DNA from: Streptococcus gallolyticus subsp. gallolyticus DSM 16831
Lineage (GTDB): Bacteria; Bacillota; Bacilli; Lactobacillales; Streptococcaceae
Direction of reading: 5' to 3'
Length of the DNA: 64,000 bases
Assembly: GCF_002000985.1 (NCBI RefSeq)
Contig: NZ_CP018822.1
Location: forward strand, 824,001-888,000
Positions 16,089 to 25,023 of this stretch are shown here, piece after piece; position 1 is the stretch's first letter; every line of letters starts with the position of its first letter. The position numbers and the translations under genes were made by a program. Below the pieces are notes generated by a model. That model did not search any database and was not told where the DNA came from. It worked only from the letters and a program-made list of their open reading frames with translations.

Positions 16089-17651
16089 ATGCGTAAAGTT
16101 GAATTCCTTGATACCACTCTTCGTGATGGTGAACAAACGCCAGGCGTTAATTTTTCAATCAAAGAAAAAGTAGCAATTGCCAAACAGCTTGAAAAATGGG
16201 GTATTGCTTCAATTGAAGCTGGTTTTCCAGCAGCTAGTCCTGATTCATTTGAAGCGGTTCGTCAAATTTCAGCAGCAATGACAACAACTGCGGTGTCAGG
16301 TTTAGCACGTTCTGTGAAATCAGATATTGATGCTTGTTATGAAGCATTGAAAGATGCTAAATACCCACAATGTCACGTGTTCATTGCAACAAGTCCTATT
16401 CATCGTGAATATAAATTGAAAAAAACAAAAGAAGAAATTCTTGATATTATCAAAGAACATGTGACTTATGCACGCAGTAAATTTGATGTGGTCGAATTTT
16501 CTCCAGAAGATGCAACCCGAACAGAACTTGATTATCTTCTCCAAGTTGTTCAGACAGCGGTTGATGCTGGCGCAACTTACATCAATATTCCTGATACGGT
16601 TGGTTTCACAACGCCAGAGGAATATGGTAACATCTTCAAATATTTGATTGAAAATACAAAATCAGACCGCGAGATTATCTTCAGTCCACATTGTCATGAT
16701 GACCTTGGAATGGCGACAGCCAACACTTTAGCAGCTATCAAAAATGGTGCTGGACGCGTTGAAGGGACAGTTAATGGTATTGGTGAACGTGCTGGAAATG
16801 TGGCACTTGAAGAGATTGCAGTAGCTCTTAATATCCGTGAAGATTATTATCAAGCGACATCTGATATTGTCCTTAACGAAACGGTCAATACGTCTGAATT
16901 GATTTCACGCTTCTCAGGAATTTCAATTCCTAAGAATAAAGCTGTGGTTGGTGGAAATGCCTTCTCACACGAATCTGGTATTCACCAAGATGGTGTGCTT
17001 AAAAATCCACTCACTTATGAAATTATCACGCCAGAGCTTGTCGGTGTCAAACACAACTCGCTTCCGCTTGGTAAACTTTCAGGTCGTCATGCTTTCATTG
17101 AAAAATTGAAAGAACTCGAACTTGCTTTCGAAGAATCAGAAATTGCAACGCTATTTGGCAAATTTAAAAAATTGGCTGATAAGAAACATGAAATTACAGA
17201 CGCTGATATCAGAGCTTTGGTTGCTGGAACAGAAATTGAAAATCCAGAAGGCTTCCACTTTGGCGATTTGAAATTAACATCAAATGCTGATGATACGGTG
17301 ACAGCTGAAGTGCTTATGGTAAACGCTGACGGTGAAGAAGTTGAAGTTATCGCAAATGGAAAAGGTTCTGTTGAAGCTATCTATAACGCTGTCGATAAAT
17401 TCTTCAATCAAACTGTCCGCCTTCTCAGCTACACAATGGATGCTGTAACAGACGGTATTGATTCACAAGCGCGTGTGTCTGTTTCAATTGAAAATGTTGA
17501 TACAGGAACAATTTTCAACGCATCTGGTATTGATTTTGACGTGCTTAAAGCAGGTGCTATTGCTTATGTCAATGCGAATGCTTTTGTTCAAAAAGAAAAT
17601 GCTGGTGAAATTGGCAAAGCCGTTTCATTCCGTGATGTGCCAACTAATTAA
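16089..17651 (+). CDS. leuA: 2-isopropylmalate synthase
   Basis: A 520-residue enzyme condensing acetyl-CoA with 2-ketoisovalerate, the first committed step of leucine synthesis. The TIM barrel starts with the signature FLDTTLRDGEQTPGV (5-19); HCHDDLGMATAN carries metal-binding His residues; NGIGERAGN follows. The C-terminal LeuA dimer regulatory domain (about 390-510), site of leucine feedback inhibition, is complete. Start after AAAGAGG. First gene of leuA-leuB-DUF1294-leuC-leuD; controlled by the upstream attenuator and probably CodY. Confidence 0.98.
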   Translation: MRKVEFLDTTLRDGEQTPGVNFSIKEKVAIAKQLEKWGIASIEAGFPAASPDSFEAVRQISAAMTTTAVSGLARSVKSDIDACYEALKDAKYPQCHVFIATSPIHREYKLKKTKEEILDIIKEHVTYARSKFDVVEFSPEDATRTELDYLLQVVQTAVDAGATYINIPDTVGFTTPEEYGNIFKYLIENTKSDREIIFSPHCHDDLGMATANTLAAIKNGAGRVEGTVNGIGERAGNVALEEIAVALNIREDYYQATSDIVLNETVNTSELISRFSGISIPKNKAVVGGNAFSHESGIHQDGVLKNPLTYEIITPELVGVKHNSLPLGKLSGRHAFIEKLKELELAFEESEIATLFGKFKKLADKKHEITDADIRALVAGTEIENPEGFHFGDLKLTSNADDTVTAEVLMVNADGEEVEVIANGKGSVEAIYNAVDKFFNQTVRLLSYTMDAVTDGIDSQARVSVSIENVDTGTIFNASGIDFDVLKAGAIAYVNANAFVQKENAGEIGKAVSFRDVPTN

Positions 17652-17671
17652 TAAGAAAGGAATTTATAGAG

Positions 17672-17688
17672 AAGCAACGATGTTGCTT
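17672..17688 (+). promoter_or_regulatory. Hairpin between ribosome-binding site and leuB start
   Basis: Perfect 7-bp stem AAGCAAC / GTTGCTT with a GAT loop. The only good ribosome-binding site (AAGAAAGG, 17653-17660) is about 41 bases before the leuB ATG; this hairpin could shorten the distance or reduce initiation. Confidence 0.5.
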
Positions 17689-17701
17689 GCGGTATCTCAT
17701 T

Positions 17702-18739
17702 ATGACGAAAAAAATTGTTACACTTGCTGGTGATGGTATTGGTCCAGAAATTATGGCAGCAGGCTTAGAAGTCCTTGAAGCTGTGGCTTCAAAAATTAAT
17801 TTTGATTATGACATTGATGCAAAACCTTTTGGTGGTGCAGGAATTGATGCCAGTGGTCATCCACTACCAAAAGAAACTTTGGATGCGGCAAAATCAGCTG
17901 ATGCGATTTTATTAGCTGCCATTGGTGGTCCGAAATACGATAATGCTCCTGTTCGTCCAGAACAAGGCTTGCTTGCCATTCGTAAGGAATTAAATTTGTT
18001 TGCAAATATCAGACCTGTTCGTATCTTTGATGCGTTGAAACACTTGTCGCCTTTGAAACCTGAACGTATTGAAGGAGTTGACTTTGTTGTTGTCCGTGAG
18101 TTAACAGGTGGTATCTATTTTGGTGAACATCAATTACAAGATGAATCAGCACGTGATATCAATGACTATTCAGCGCAGGAAATCCGCCGTATTATTCGCA
18201 AGGCATTTGAATTGGCACGACTTCGCGGCAAAAAAGTGACAAGCATTGATAAACAAAATGTCTTGGCAACTTCAAAATTATGGCGTAAAGTTGCTGAAGA
18301 AGTAGCCTTAGATTTTCCAGATGTCACGTTGGAACATCAATTGGTGGATAGCGCAGCCATGATTATGATTACAAATCCATCACGCTTTGACGTTGTGGTT
18401 ACGGAAAATCTTTTTGGTGATATTTTGTCTGATGAATCAAGCGTGCTTCCAGGCACACTTGGTGTTATGCCATCAGCTAGCCATTCAGAAAATGGACCAA
18501 GCCTTTATGAGCCGATTCACGGTTCAGCTCCAGATATTGCTGGACAAGGCATTGCTAATCCTGTCAGCATGATTTTATCTGTTGCCATGATGTTGCGTGA
18601 AAGTTTTGGTGAAGTAGCTGGTGCAGAACTCATTGAAAATGCGGTTGATAAGACATTCAATCAAGGCATTTTAACACGTGATTTAGGCGGTAAAGCTTCA
18701 ACAGCTGAAATGACCGCAGCTATTATTGCAAATCTATGA
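17702..18739 (+). CDS. leuB: 3-isopropylmalate dehydrogenase
   Basis: A 345-residue NAD-dependent dehydrogenase converting 3-isopropylmalate to 2-ketoisocaproate. Family motifs: LAGDGIGPEI near the N-terminus, RELTGGIYFG with substrate-binding residues, and ENLFGDILSDE with the metal-binding aspartates, then GSAPDIAGQG for NAD. Start set at the ATG giving MTKKIVTLAGD; an in-frame TTG at 17687 adds five residues that do not belong to the family and sits in the hairpin. No strong Shine-Dalgarno is adjacent. The stop overlaps the next gene by ATGA. Confidence 0.97.
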   Translation: MTKKIVTLAGDGIGPEIMAAGLEVLEAVASKINFDYDIDAKPFGGAGIDASGHPLPKETLDAAKSADAILLAAIGGPKYDNAPVRPEQGLLAIRKELNLFANIRPVRIFDALKHLSPLKPERIEGVDFVVVRELTGGIYFGEHQLQDESARDINDYSAQEIRRIIRKAFELARLRGKKVTSIDKQNVLATSKLWRKVAEEVALDFPDVTLEHQLVDSAAMIMITNPSRFDVVVTENLFGDILSDESSVLPGTLGVMPSASHSENGPSLYEPIHGSAPDIAGQGIANPVSMILSVAMMLRESFGEVAGAELIENAVDKTFNQGILTRDLGGKASTAEMTAAIIANL

Positions 18740-19014
18740 CTTTAAAAGAATTAGCGCTTCTCATTTTCGTTTTGTGGAATGTTTTGACCTTTCTGACTTA
18801 TGGTATTGATAAAAAGAAAGCAGAGCATGGACGTTGGCGAATTTCAGAGAAAACATTGCTTTTAGAAAGTATCTTATTTGGTGGAATCGGTGCTTTTCTT
18901 GGTGGAAAAATCTTTCATCATAAAACTTTGAAATGGTACTTTAAAGCTTGTTGGTATTTGGGAATGGTGATTGATATTGCGGTTTTATACTGGTATATCG
19001 TCATTTGGAAATAG
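18736..19014 (+). CDS. DUF1294 small membrane protein inside the leu operon
   Basis: A 92-residue protein with hydrophobic segments at about 5-21, 47-58 and 68-89. DUF1294 hallmarks are YGIDKKKAEHGRWRI (residues 22-36) and GGIGAFLGGKIFHHKT (49-64). The function of the family is unknown. It overlaps the leuB stop (ATGA), so it is translationally coupled, and leuC follows after 45 bases. The family often lies near unrelated genes, so a role in leucine synthesis should not be assumed. Confidence 0.85.
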   Translation: MTLKELALLIFVLWNVLTFLTYGIDKKKAEHGRWRISEKTLLLESILFGGIGAFLGGKIFHHKTLKWYFKACWYLGMVIDIAVLYWYIVIWK

Positions 19015-19059
19015 TAGCTAACTAGAAAATGAAATAGTGAGAAGAATTTGGAGGATGAA

Positions 19060-20448
19060 ATGAGCGGAAAATCGATTTTTGATAAGCTTTGGGAACGCCA
19101 TGTGGTTACTGGTGAAGAAGGCGAACCACAGCTTATGTATGTTGACCAGCACTATATTCATGAAGTAACAAGTCCGCAGGCATTCCAAGGACTTAGAGAT
19201 GCAGGTCGTAAAGTACGTCGCCCAGATTTAACATTTGGAACGACTGACCACAATGTTCCAACGGTAGATATTTTCAATATTCGCGACTTGGTGTCAAAAA
19301 ATCAAATTGATACCCTTGCTCGAAATGTTAAAGACTTTGGTATTGATGCGGCAACGCATGGAACAGAACGCCAAGGGATTGTTCATATGGTAGGTCCAGA
19401 AACAGGACGTAGTCAACCTGGTAAATTTGTTGTCTGCGGGGACAGCCATACAGCAACTCACGGTGCTTTTGGGGCAATTGCCTTTGGTATCGGAACATCT
19501 GAAGTGGAGCACGTTTTTGCAACACAGTGCATTTGGCAAGTAAAACCGAAGAAAATGAAAGTTGAATTTGTCGGTAAACCACAAAAAGGTGTTTATTCAA
19601 AAGACTTTATCCTTGCTTTGATTGCTCAATATGGTGTTGATGCTGGTGTAGGCTATGCGGTTGAGTATTGTGGTGAAGCCATTGATGCTCTTTCAATGGA
19701 TGAACGCATGACCATTGCAAACATGTCGATTGAATTTGGAGCAAAAATGGGCTTGATGAATCCAGACCAAAAGACCTTTGATTACGTTAAAGGTCGTGAA
19801 GCGGCGCCTAAAGGTGATAAATTCGAGCAAGCGGTCGAAGATTGGAAAACATTGGTTTCTGACCCTGATGCCGAATATGATAAAGTTATTACCATTGATG
19901 TTTCAGGATTGGCACCAATGGTGACTTGGGGAACAAACCCTGAAATGGGTGTTGAATTTGGCAAACCGTTCCCAGAAATCAAAGACATGAATGATGAACG
20001 TGCTTATCATTATATGGACATTAAGCCTGGTGATAAAGCTGAAGATATTGATTTGGGTTATGTTTTCATTGGTTCTTGTACCAATGCGCGTCTATCAGAC
20101 CTTGAATTAGCAGCTAAGATTGTTAAGGGCAAACATATTTCACCGAATCTGACAGCTATTGTTGTTCCTGGTTCTCGTCCTGTTAAGAAAGAAGCAGAGC
20201 GACTAGGGCTTGATAAAATTTTCATGGATGCTGGTTTTGAATGGCGTGAGCCTGGTTGTTCAATGTGTCTTGGAATGAACCCAGACCATGTGCCAGAAGG
20301 TGTTCATTGTGCCTCAACAAGTAATCGTAACTTTGAAGGGCGTCAAGGTTTTGGAGCGCGTACACATCTTTGTAGCCCAGCTATGGCGGCAGCGGCAGCA
20401 ATTGCTGGTAAATTCATTGATGTTCGCCAACTGTCAGAAGTTCAGTAA
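19060..20448 (+). CDS. leuC: 3-isopropylmalate dehydratase large subunit
   Basis: A 462-residue aconitase-family subunit. With LeuD it isomerises 2-isopropylmalate to 3-isopropylmalate. The [4Fe-4S] ligands are the Cys in [12 protein letters not shown] and the two in [25 protein letters not shown] (about 128-141) is the family signature. Start chosen at ATG (MSGKSIFDK), with GGAGG 5 bases upstream; a TTG 12 bases earlier would place the Shine-Dalgarno inside the gene. Small subunit follows after 12 bases. Confidence 0.97.
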   Translation: MSGKSIFDKLWERHVVTGEEGEPQLMYVDQHYIHEVTSPQAFQGLRDAGRKVRRPDLTFGTTDHNVPTVDIFNIRDLVSKNQIDTLARNVKDFGIDAATHGTERQGIVHMVGPETGRSQPGKFVVCGDSHTATHGAFGAIAFGIGTSEVEHVFATQCIWQVKPKKMKVEFVGKPQKGVYSKDFILALIAQYGVDAGVGYAVEYCGEAIDALSMDERMTIANMSIEFGAKMGLMNPDQKTFDYVKGREAAPKGDKFEQAVEDWKTLVSDPDAEYDKVITIDVSGLAPMVTWGTNPEMGVEFGKPFPEIKDMNDERAYHYMDIKPGDKAEDIDLGYVFIGSCTNARLSDLELAAKIVKGKHISPNLTAIVVPGSRPVKKEAERLGLDKIFMDAGFEWREPGCSMCLGMNPDHVPEGVHCASTSNRNFEGRQGFGARTHLCSPAMAAAAAIAGKFIDVRQLSEVQ

Positions 20449-20460
20449 AGGAGAGAGATA

Positions 20461-21051
20461 ATGGAAAAATTTACTGTTTACACAGGGAAATCTGTCCCTT
20501 TGATGAATGATAATATTGATACTGACCAGCTTATTCCAAAACAGTTCTTGAAAGCTGTTGATAAAAAAGGTTTTGGTAAAAATTTGCTGTTTGAGTGGCG
20601 CTATCTCAATGATAATTACGATGAAAATCCAGATTTTATCTTTAACAAACCTGAATATCGCGATGCAACGATTCTGATTTCAGGGGATAACTTTGGTTCA
20701 GGGTCATCACGTGAACACGCTGCTTGGGCTTTGGAAGATTATGGTTTTCGTTGTGTAATTGCAGGCTCATTTTCTGATATTCACTACAATAATGAATTGA
20801 AAAATGGGATGCTTCCAATTGTTCAACCTTTGGAAGTCCGTCAGAAATTAGCTGCGCTACCAGCTGGTGAAGAAATTACGATTGATTTACCAAACCAAGT
20901 CATCAAGTCATCTGCGGGAGAATTTCCGTTTGAAATTGATGGCGAATGGAAGCGTAAACTTGTCCTTGGACTTGATGATATTGGCATCACGCTTCAATAT
21001 GAAAATTTGATAGCAGCCTACGAAAAAAATCGTCCAAGTTATTGGCAATAA
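20461..21051 (+). CDS. leuD: 3-isopropylmalate dehydratase small subunit
   Basis: A 196-residue swivel-domain partner of LeuC. It shows [14 protein letters not shown], the [17 protein letters not shown] substrate-binding motif and [17 protein letters not shown]. Start after GGAGAGA. Last gene of the leu operon; the branched-chain transaminase is not in this window. Confidence 0.97.
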   Translation: MEKFTVYTGKSVPLMNDNIDTDQLIPKQFLKAVDKKGFGKNLLFEWRYLNDNYDENPDFIFNKPEYRDATILISGDNFGSGSSREHAAWALEDYGFRCVIAGSFSDIHYNNELKNGMLPIVQPLEVRQKLAALPAGEEITIDLPNQVIKSSAGEFPFEIDGEWKRKLVLGLDDIGITLQYENLIAAYEKNRPSYWQ

Positions 21052-21104
21052 TTTAAAAAAAGTAGTAGGCAAAATAACAGTTGTAGTCATTCAATAAAAT
21101 ATAG

Positions 21105-21139
21105 AAAAAGTCTGAAATATGATTATTTCAGACTTTTTT
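21105..21139 (+). terminator. Terminator of the leu operon
   Basis: Near-perfect stem AAAAAGTCTGAAATA / TATTTCAGACTTTTT with a 4-nt loop and T run, about 50 bases after leuD. Confidence 0.9.
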
Positions 21140-21166
21140 GTGGTGTTTGTTTACTCTAAGCAAAAT

Positions 21167-21195
21167 ATGACGGCAGGCTTATTTTTTGATATAAT
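21167..21195 (+). promoter_or_regulatory. Promoter of msrC-dnaX, leaderless
   Basis: ATGACG, 17-nt spacer, TATAAT. The next ATG begins 8 bases after the -10, i.e. at the expected transcription start, and no Shine-Dalgarno exists. Confidence 0.75.
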
Positions 21196-21202
21196 AAACC
21201 TT

Positions 21203-21700
21203 ATGGAAAACACAAAGAAAATAGAGAATTATCAAATCATGTTAGCACAGGCGAAAGCGCTATTTGCTAACGAAAAAAATCTGCTATCAAATCTTTCAAA
21301 TGCTAGCGCTCTCTTAAAGATGACTTTACCAAATTCTGTTTTTACAGGCTTTTATTTATTTGATGGTCAGGAATTGCTTTTGGGTCCTTTTCAAGGCGGG
21401 GTGTCGTGCGTTCATATTGCACTTGGAAAAGGTGTTTGTGGCGAAGCAGCAGCTAATCAAGAAACGATAATTGTGGCGGATGTGACAAAACATGCTAATT
21501 ATATTTCTTGTGATTCAGCAGCCATGAGTGAAATCGTTGTCCCTATGGTCAAAAATAACCAATTAGTGGGGGTTCTGGATTTGGACTCACGTTTAACGGA
21601 TGATTATGATGCGATTGACCAAGAGTATCTTGAAAAATTTGTTGCCGTACTTTTGGAAAAATCATATTGGAATTTGGATATGTTTGGAGTTGAAAAATAA
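21203..21700 (+). CDS. msrC: Free methionine-(R)-sulfoxide reductase (GAF domain)
   Basis: A 165-residue single-GAF protein of the fRMsr family, reducing free methionine-R-sulfoxide. The three redox cysteines are in place: Cys69 and Cys79 ([19 protein letters not shown]) and Cys103 ([16 protein letters not shown]). The start ATG lies 7 bases after a TATAAT and has no ribosome-binding site; upstream in-frame sequence belongs to the leu terminator and promoter, so leaderless initiation is likely. TAATG overlap with dnaX makes a two-gene unit, an arrangement I know from streptococci. Oxidative-stress repair role by family. Confidence 0.92.
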   Translation: MENTKKIENYQIMLAQAKALFANEKNLLSNLSNASALLKMTLPNSVFTGFYLFDGQELLLGPFQGGVSCVHIALGKGVCGEAAANQETIIVADVTKHANYISCDSAAMSEIVVPMVKNNQLVGVLDLDSRLTDDYDAIDQEYLEKFVAVLLEKSYWNLDMFGVEK

Positions 21701-23379
21701 TGTATCAAGCACTTTATCGAAAATATCGTAGCCAAACTTTTGATGAAATGGTTGGGCAAACGGTCATTTCAACAACTTTAAAACAAGCAGTTTCTTCAGG
21801 AAAAATTAGCCATGCTTATCTATTTTCTGGTCCTCGTGGAACAGGGAAAACAAGTGCTGCTAAAATTTTTGCTAAGGCGATGAACTGCCCTAATCAAGTC
21901 AATGGCGAGCCATGTAATCATTGCGATATTTGTCGTGATATTACAAATGGCAGCCTTGAAGATGTCATTGAAATCGATGCTGCATCAAATAATGGTGTTG
22001 ATGAAATTCGTGAAATTCGTGATAAATCAACCTATGCACCAAGCCGTGCAACTTATAAAGTTTACATCATTGATGAAGTGCATATGCTATCGACAGGTGC
22101 CTTTAATGCTCTTTTGAAAACGTTGGAAGAACCAACAGAAAATGTTGTTTTCATTTTAGCAACAACAGAATTGCATAAAATTCCAGCAACGATTTTATCA
22201 CGTGTGCAACGATTTGAATTTAAAGCGATTAAATTAGCGGCTATTCGTGAACATTTGGCTAATATTCTTGATAAAGAAGAAATTAGCTATGAAGAAGATG
22301 CCTTGACCTTGATTGCGCGTTGTGCTGAGGGTGGAATGCGTGATGCGCTTTCGATTCTTGACCAAGCGCTTAGTTTAACGCCTGATAATCATGTGTCGCT
22401 TGCTATCGCAGAAGAAATCACAGGTAGCATTTCAATGACAGCCTTAGATGATTTTGTGGCAAATGTTTTGGCAAATCAAACCAGTCAAGCTTTGGCAAAT
22501 TTGGAAACGATTTTTGATAGCGGAAAGAGCATGAGTCGCTTTGCGACGGATTTGTTAAATTACTTACGTGATTTATTGGTCGTTCAAACTGGTGGTGAAA
22601 ATACACATACAAGCCAAACATTCCAAGAGAATTTAGCAACTGCTGAACAAAATCGTATTTTTACAATGATTGATTTGGTGACGAAAGCTTTGCCTGAAAT
22701 CAAAAATGGTGTTCAGCCAAAAATTTATGCTGAAATGTTAACGATTCAATTATCAGAAGCAGGAAAAGAAATTTCGGCAGCACAAGTTCCAGACGGATTG
22801 TCAGATGAATTAGCAAAGCTCAAAAGTGAAATCAAAGACTTGAAAGAAGAACTTTCTAAGATTGATAGCTCAGCTATTTCTCAAAAAACGGTAAGCCGCA
22901 AAAAATCAACTACTGGCTTTAAGTTTAAAGTGGACCGCGTGAAGATTTTGACCATCATGGAAGAAACGATTGTTGATAGTCAAAAATCAAGGGAATACCT
23001 AGAAGCTCTTAAAGGAGCGTGGAATGAGATTTTGGACAGTATTTCTGCTCAAGACCGCGCGCTTTTGCTAGGTTCGGAGCCAGTTCTTGCCAATAGTGAA
23101 AATGCTATTTTAGCTTTTGATGCAGCTTTTAATGCGGAACAAGCCATGAAACGAACTGACCTTAACGATATGTTTGGCAACATCATGAGCAAGGCAGCAG
23201 GTTTTTCACCAAATATTTTGGCTGTTCCACGTAAAGACTTCAACAGTATCCGAACAGAATTTGCTCAAAATTTGAAAAAACAACGCAAAGAGCTAGCACA
23301 GGAAGAAGTGCAAGAAGAAAATTTCATTCCAGAAGGCTTTGATTTCCTAGCAGATAAAATTAATAAGATTGAGGATTAA
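21700..23379 (+). CDS. dnaX: DNA polymerase III subunits gamma/tau
   Basis: A 559-residue clamp-loader ATPase. Walker A is GPRGTGKTS (44-52); zinc cysteines at 63, 72, 75 and 78 (CPNQVNGEPCNHCDIC); IIDEVHMLS is Walker B and LSRVQRFEFK the sensor/arginine-finger segment. Domain III spans about 225-370, and the C-terminal tau part carries a lysine-rich linker (KKSTTGFKFKVDR). The start overlaps the msrC stop. I see no obvious A-rich slippery frameshift site in the 5' third; whether a short gamma form is made is unknown. A terminator follows directly. Confidence 0.97.
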   Translation: MYQALYRKYRSQTFDEMVGQTVISTTLKQAVSSGKISHAYLFSGPRGTGKTSAAKIFAKAMNCPNQVNGEPCNHCDICRDITNGSLEDVIEIDAASNNGVDEIREIRDKSTYAPSRATYKVYIIDEVHMLSTGAFNALLKTLEEPTENVVFILATTELHKIPATILSRVQRFEFKAIKLAAIREHLANILDKEEISYEEDALTLIARCAEGGMRDALSILDQALSLTPDNHVSLAIAEEITGSISMTALDDFVANVLANQTSQALANLETIFDSGKSMSRFATDLLNYLRDLLVVQTGGENTHTSQTFQENLATAEQNRIFTMIDLVTKALPEIKNGVQPKIYAEMLTIQLSEAGKEISAAQVPDGLSDELAKLKSEIKDLKEELSKIDSSAISQKTVSRKKSTTGFKFKVDRVKILTIMEETIVDSQKSREYLEALKGAWNEILDSISAQDRALLLGSEPVLANSENAILAFDAAFNAEQAMKRTDLNDMFGNIMSKAAGFSPNILAVPRKDFNSIRTEFAQNLKKQRKELAQEEVQEENFIPEGFDFLADKINKIED

Positions 23380-23406
23380 AAAAGAACTTCAAAGAAGTTC
23401 TTTTTT
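23378..23406 (+). terminator. Terminator of dnaX
   Basis: Stem AAAGAACTTC / GAAGTTCTTT, 3-nt loop, T run, overlapping the stop codon region. Confidence 0.9.
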
Positions 23407-23480
23407 ATGTAGATAAACTTACTTTTAACTCAAACTAAGTTGCAAACAATTGTTGTTTCTCTGTTCGATTTTAGGATTAT

Positions 23481-23640
23481 TCGCGAATGAAGTGAGCAAC
23501 AAGACGATACTTTGTGCTGCTTAAGCAATCTGGGAGATTGTTTAAGGTTGCAGATAAGAGAAACGAAGTTTCTCCTACATCTCGGAAGTTTTGAGCATCC
23601 AGTAGATGCTTTGAGGTCTGAGCCTAGAAATAAAAAAGCA
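23481..23640. repeat. Multi-hairpin non-coding element
   Basis: Three successive compact hairpins: CTTAAGCAATCT/AGATTGTTTAAG (23520-23546), GAGAAAC/GTTTCTC (23558-23574) and AGCATC/GATGCT (23594-23610), the last nested in a longer imperfect stem. There is no coding potential. It may be a dispersed streptococcal repeat or a structured RNA; no second copy is visible in this window. Confidence 0.4.
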
Positions 23641-23720
23641 AGGAAACTAAGGGAAGTATCAAAAAAGACTTTTTCTAAACAACAGATTCTGTGAAATCTG
23701 TCAAAATAATGAAGGTATGT

Positions 23721-23726
23721 TATAAT
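23721..23726 (+). promoter_or_regulatory. -10 of the DUF3272 gene, leaderless
   Basis: TATAAT followed by exactly 6 nt and then ATG. No ribosome-binding site. Confidence 0.65.
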
Positions 23727-23732
23727 AGAAAT

Positions 23733-23927
23733 ATGACTAAAAGCCGTTTTATATTTGTGGCGCTGATGTGCGCTTTTGAAACATACTTTTTTAATGAATG
23801 TTTATTTGAAGGTGATTATTTATTTGCTTTCTTTTGGGGAATTTTGCTTTTTCGCGACCTCAAGCGTACCTATAAGGTTGACAAATTCATTCACACGTTG
23901 ACATCAACTACCAAGAAGAAAGACTGA
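23733..23927 (+). CDS. Small membrane protein, DUF3272 family
   Basis: A 64-residue protein with one or two hydrophobic segments (FIFVALMCAFETYFF and LFAFFWGILLF) and a basic tail (STTKKKD). It resembles the streptococcal DUF3272 family, usually found beside birA, whose function is unknown. The start is placed at the ATG 6 bases after TATAAT; an earlier in-frame start at 23691 would precede the promoter. Its last 20 bases overlap the 3' end of birA on the other strand, so the two convergent genes share their ends and no terminator separates them. Confidence 0.75.
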   Translation: MTKSRFIFVALMCAFETYFFNECLFEGDYLFAFFWGILLFRDLKRTYKVDKFIHTLTSTTKKKD

Positions 23928-24840
23928 TTTCACCACTACGTAATAATTTTTCTTGACCATTGTCAAGTTTAACAAGAAGATGTCCATGGTCTGTAATTTC
24001 TTCAGCTACACCTGAAAAGAGAATATCATTTTCGATAAAGGTCACTTGTTTGTTTAAAACAAGTGATTTTTCTTTATAAACTTTTACTAAATCTTTTTGA
24101 GGAATTGTGAAGAAAAGATTCCAAATTTCAGTGATTAATTGATTGCGTGTGATAGTTGGTTGCTCGCTAAAAAGAGTTCCAGCTTTTTGTGCAATATCGT
24201 CTGGAAAATCTGTGATATGAAAGTTAAGTCCGACACCAATAATTACATCGGTAATCAAGCCGGTTTCAACAGATGAAATCGCTTCGGTTAAAATGCCTGC
24301 GATTTTTTTGCCATTTAGGTAGATATCGTTGACCCATTTTATTTCGGTTTCAATACCTGTCAAACGAGAAATAGCCTTGACAATGCTAGATGCAACCATG
24401 AGCGTATAGGGTTTAACTTGTTCGAAAGGAACGTTTGGTTTTAGGTGAAGAGACATATAGATGCCACCTTGTTTTGAGGCAAAAAAACGTCTGCCAAATC
24501 TTCCTTTAGCCATTTCTTGACTTGGAGCTAGGTAAAGGTGCGGTTGCTTATCAGTATCGATATTATTTTTAGCATCTAACTGAGTTGATTCACTTTTTTC
24601 ATTCAAAGTGACCGCAATATTAAGATTTGTCGCAATTTGCTGAGGGAGTAGTAGGTCGCCTGAGATAATTTTATAACCGCGTTTTTTAACCGAATGAATT
24701 TGAACACCCTTGTCTTCCAAGGTTTTTATCGCTTTCCAAATAGCTGTGCGAGATAGCTCAAATTCTTGCGCCAATTTTTCCCCGCTAACATAATCGTCTT
24801 GTGTCTTGAGATAATCATAAAGTTTTTCGTAGGTTTTCAT
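23908..24840 (-). CDS. birA: Biotin protein ligase / biotin operon repressor
   Basis: A 310-residue bifunctional BirA. N-terminal winged helix with ELSRTAIWKAIKTLE; catalytic domain with the biotin-AMP loop GRFGRRFFASKQGGIYMS (a variant of GRGRRG), KWVNDIYLNGKKIAGIL holding the catalytic lysine, and GVGLNF; C-terminal SH3-like domain. It biotinylates acetyl-CoA carboxylase and may repress biotin genes. The start is set at MKTYEKLY, whose ATG lies 6 bases after TATACT, another probable leaderless start; nine extra N-terminal residues from a further upstream ATG would overlap the -10. Confidence 0.93.
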   Translation of the reverse strand: MKTYEKLYDYLKTQDDYVSGEKLAQEFELSRTAIWKAIKTLEDKGVQIHSVKKRGYKIISGDLLLPQQIATNLNIAVTLNEKSESTQLDAKNNIDTDKQPHLYLAPSQEMAKGRFGRRFFASKQGGIYMSLHLKPNVPFEQVKPYTLMVASSIVKAISRLTGIETEIKWVNDIYLNGKKIAGILTEAISSVETGLITDVIIGVGLNFHITDFPDDIAQKAGTLFSEQPTITRNQLITEIWNLFFTIPQKDLVKVYKEKSLVLNKQVTFIENDILFSGVAEEITDHGHLLVKLDNGQEKLLRSGEISLSSW

Positions 24841-25023
24841 ATCTTTAGTATAATATATTTTTGCCAAATATTCCTAACAAAGCTTCAATATTGTTAAATT
24901 TATAAAGGAATTCTAGATGAAGTGACAAAGATGTCATCACGGTAAAACTAATATCACCTTTGTAAAGATAGGTAAAAGTTATCACCTGATAATAAATTTG
25001 TTATAGGCATTTACGGTAAAACG

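Noticed and set aside
23512..23694. 60-codon open frame before DUF3272
   Set aside because: Spans the multi-hairpin element; no ribosome-binding site or protein-like pattern.
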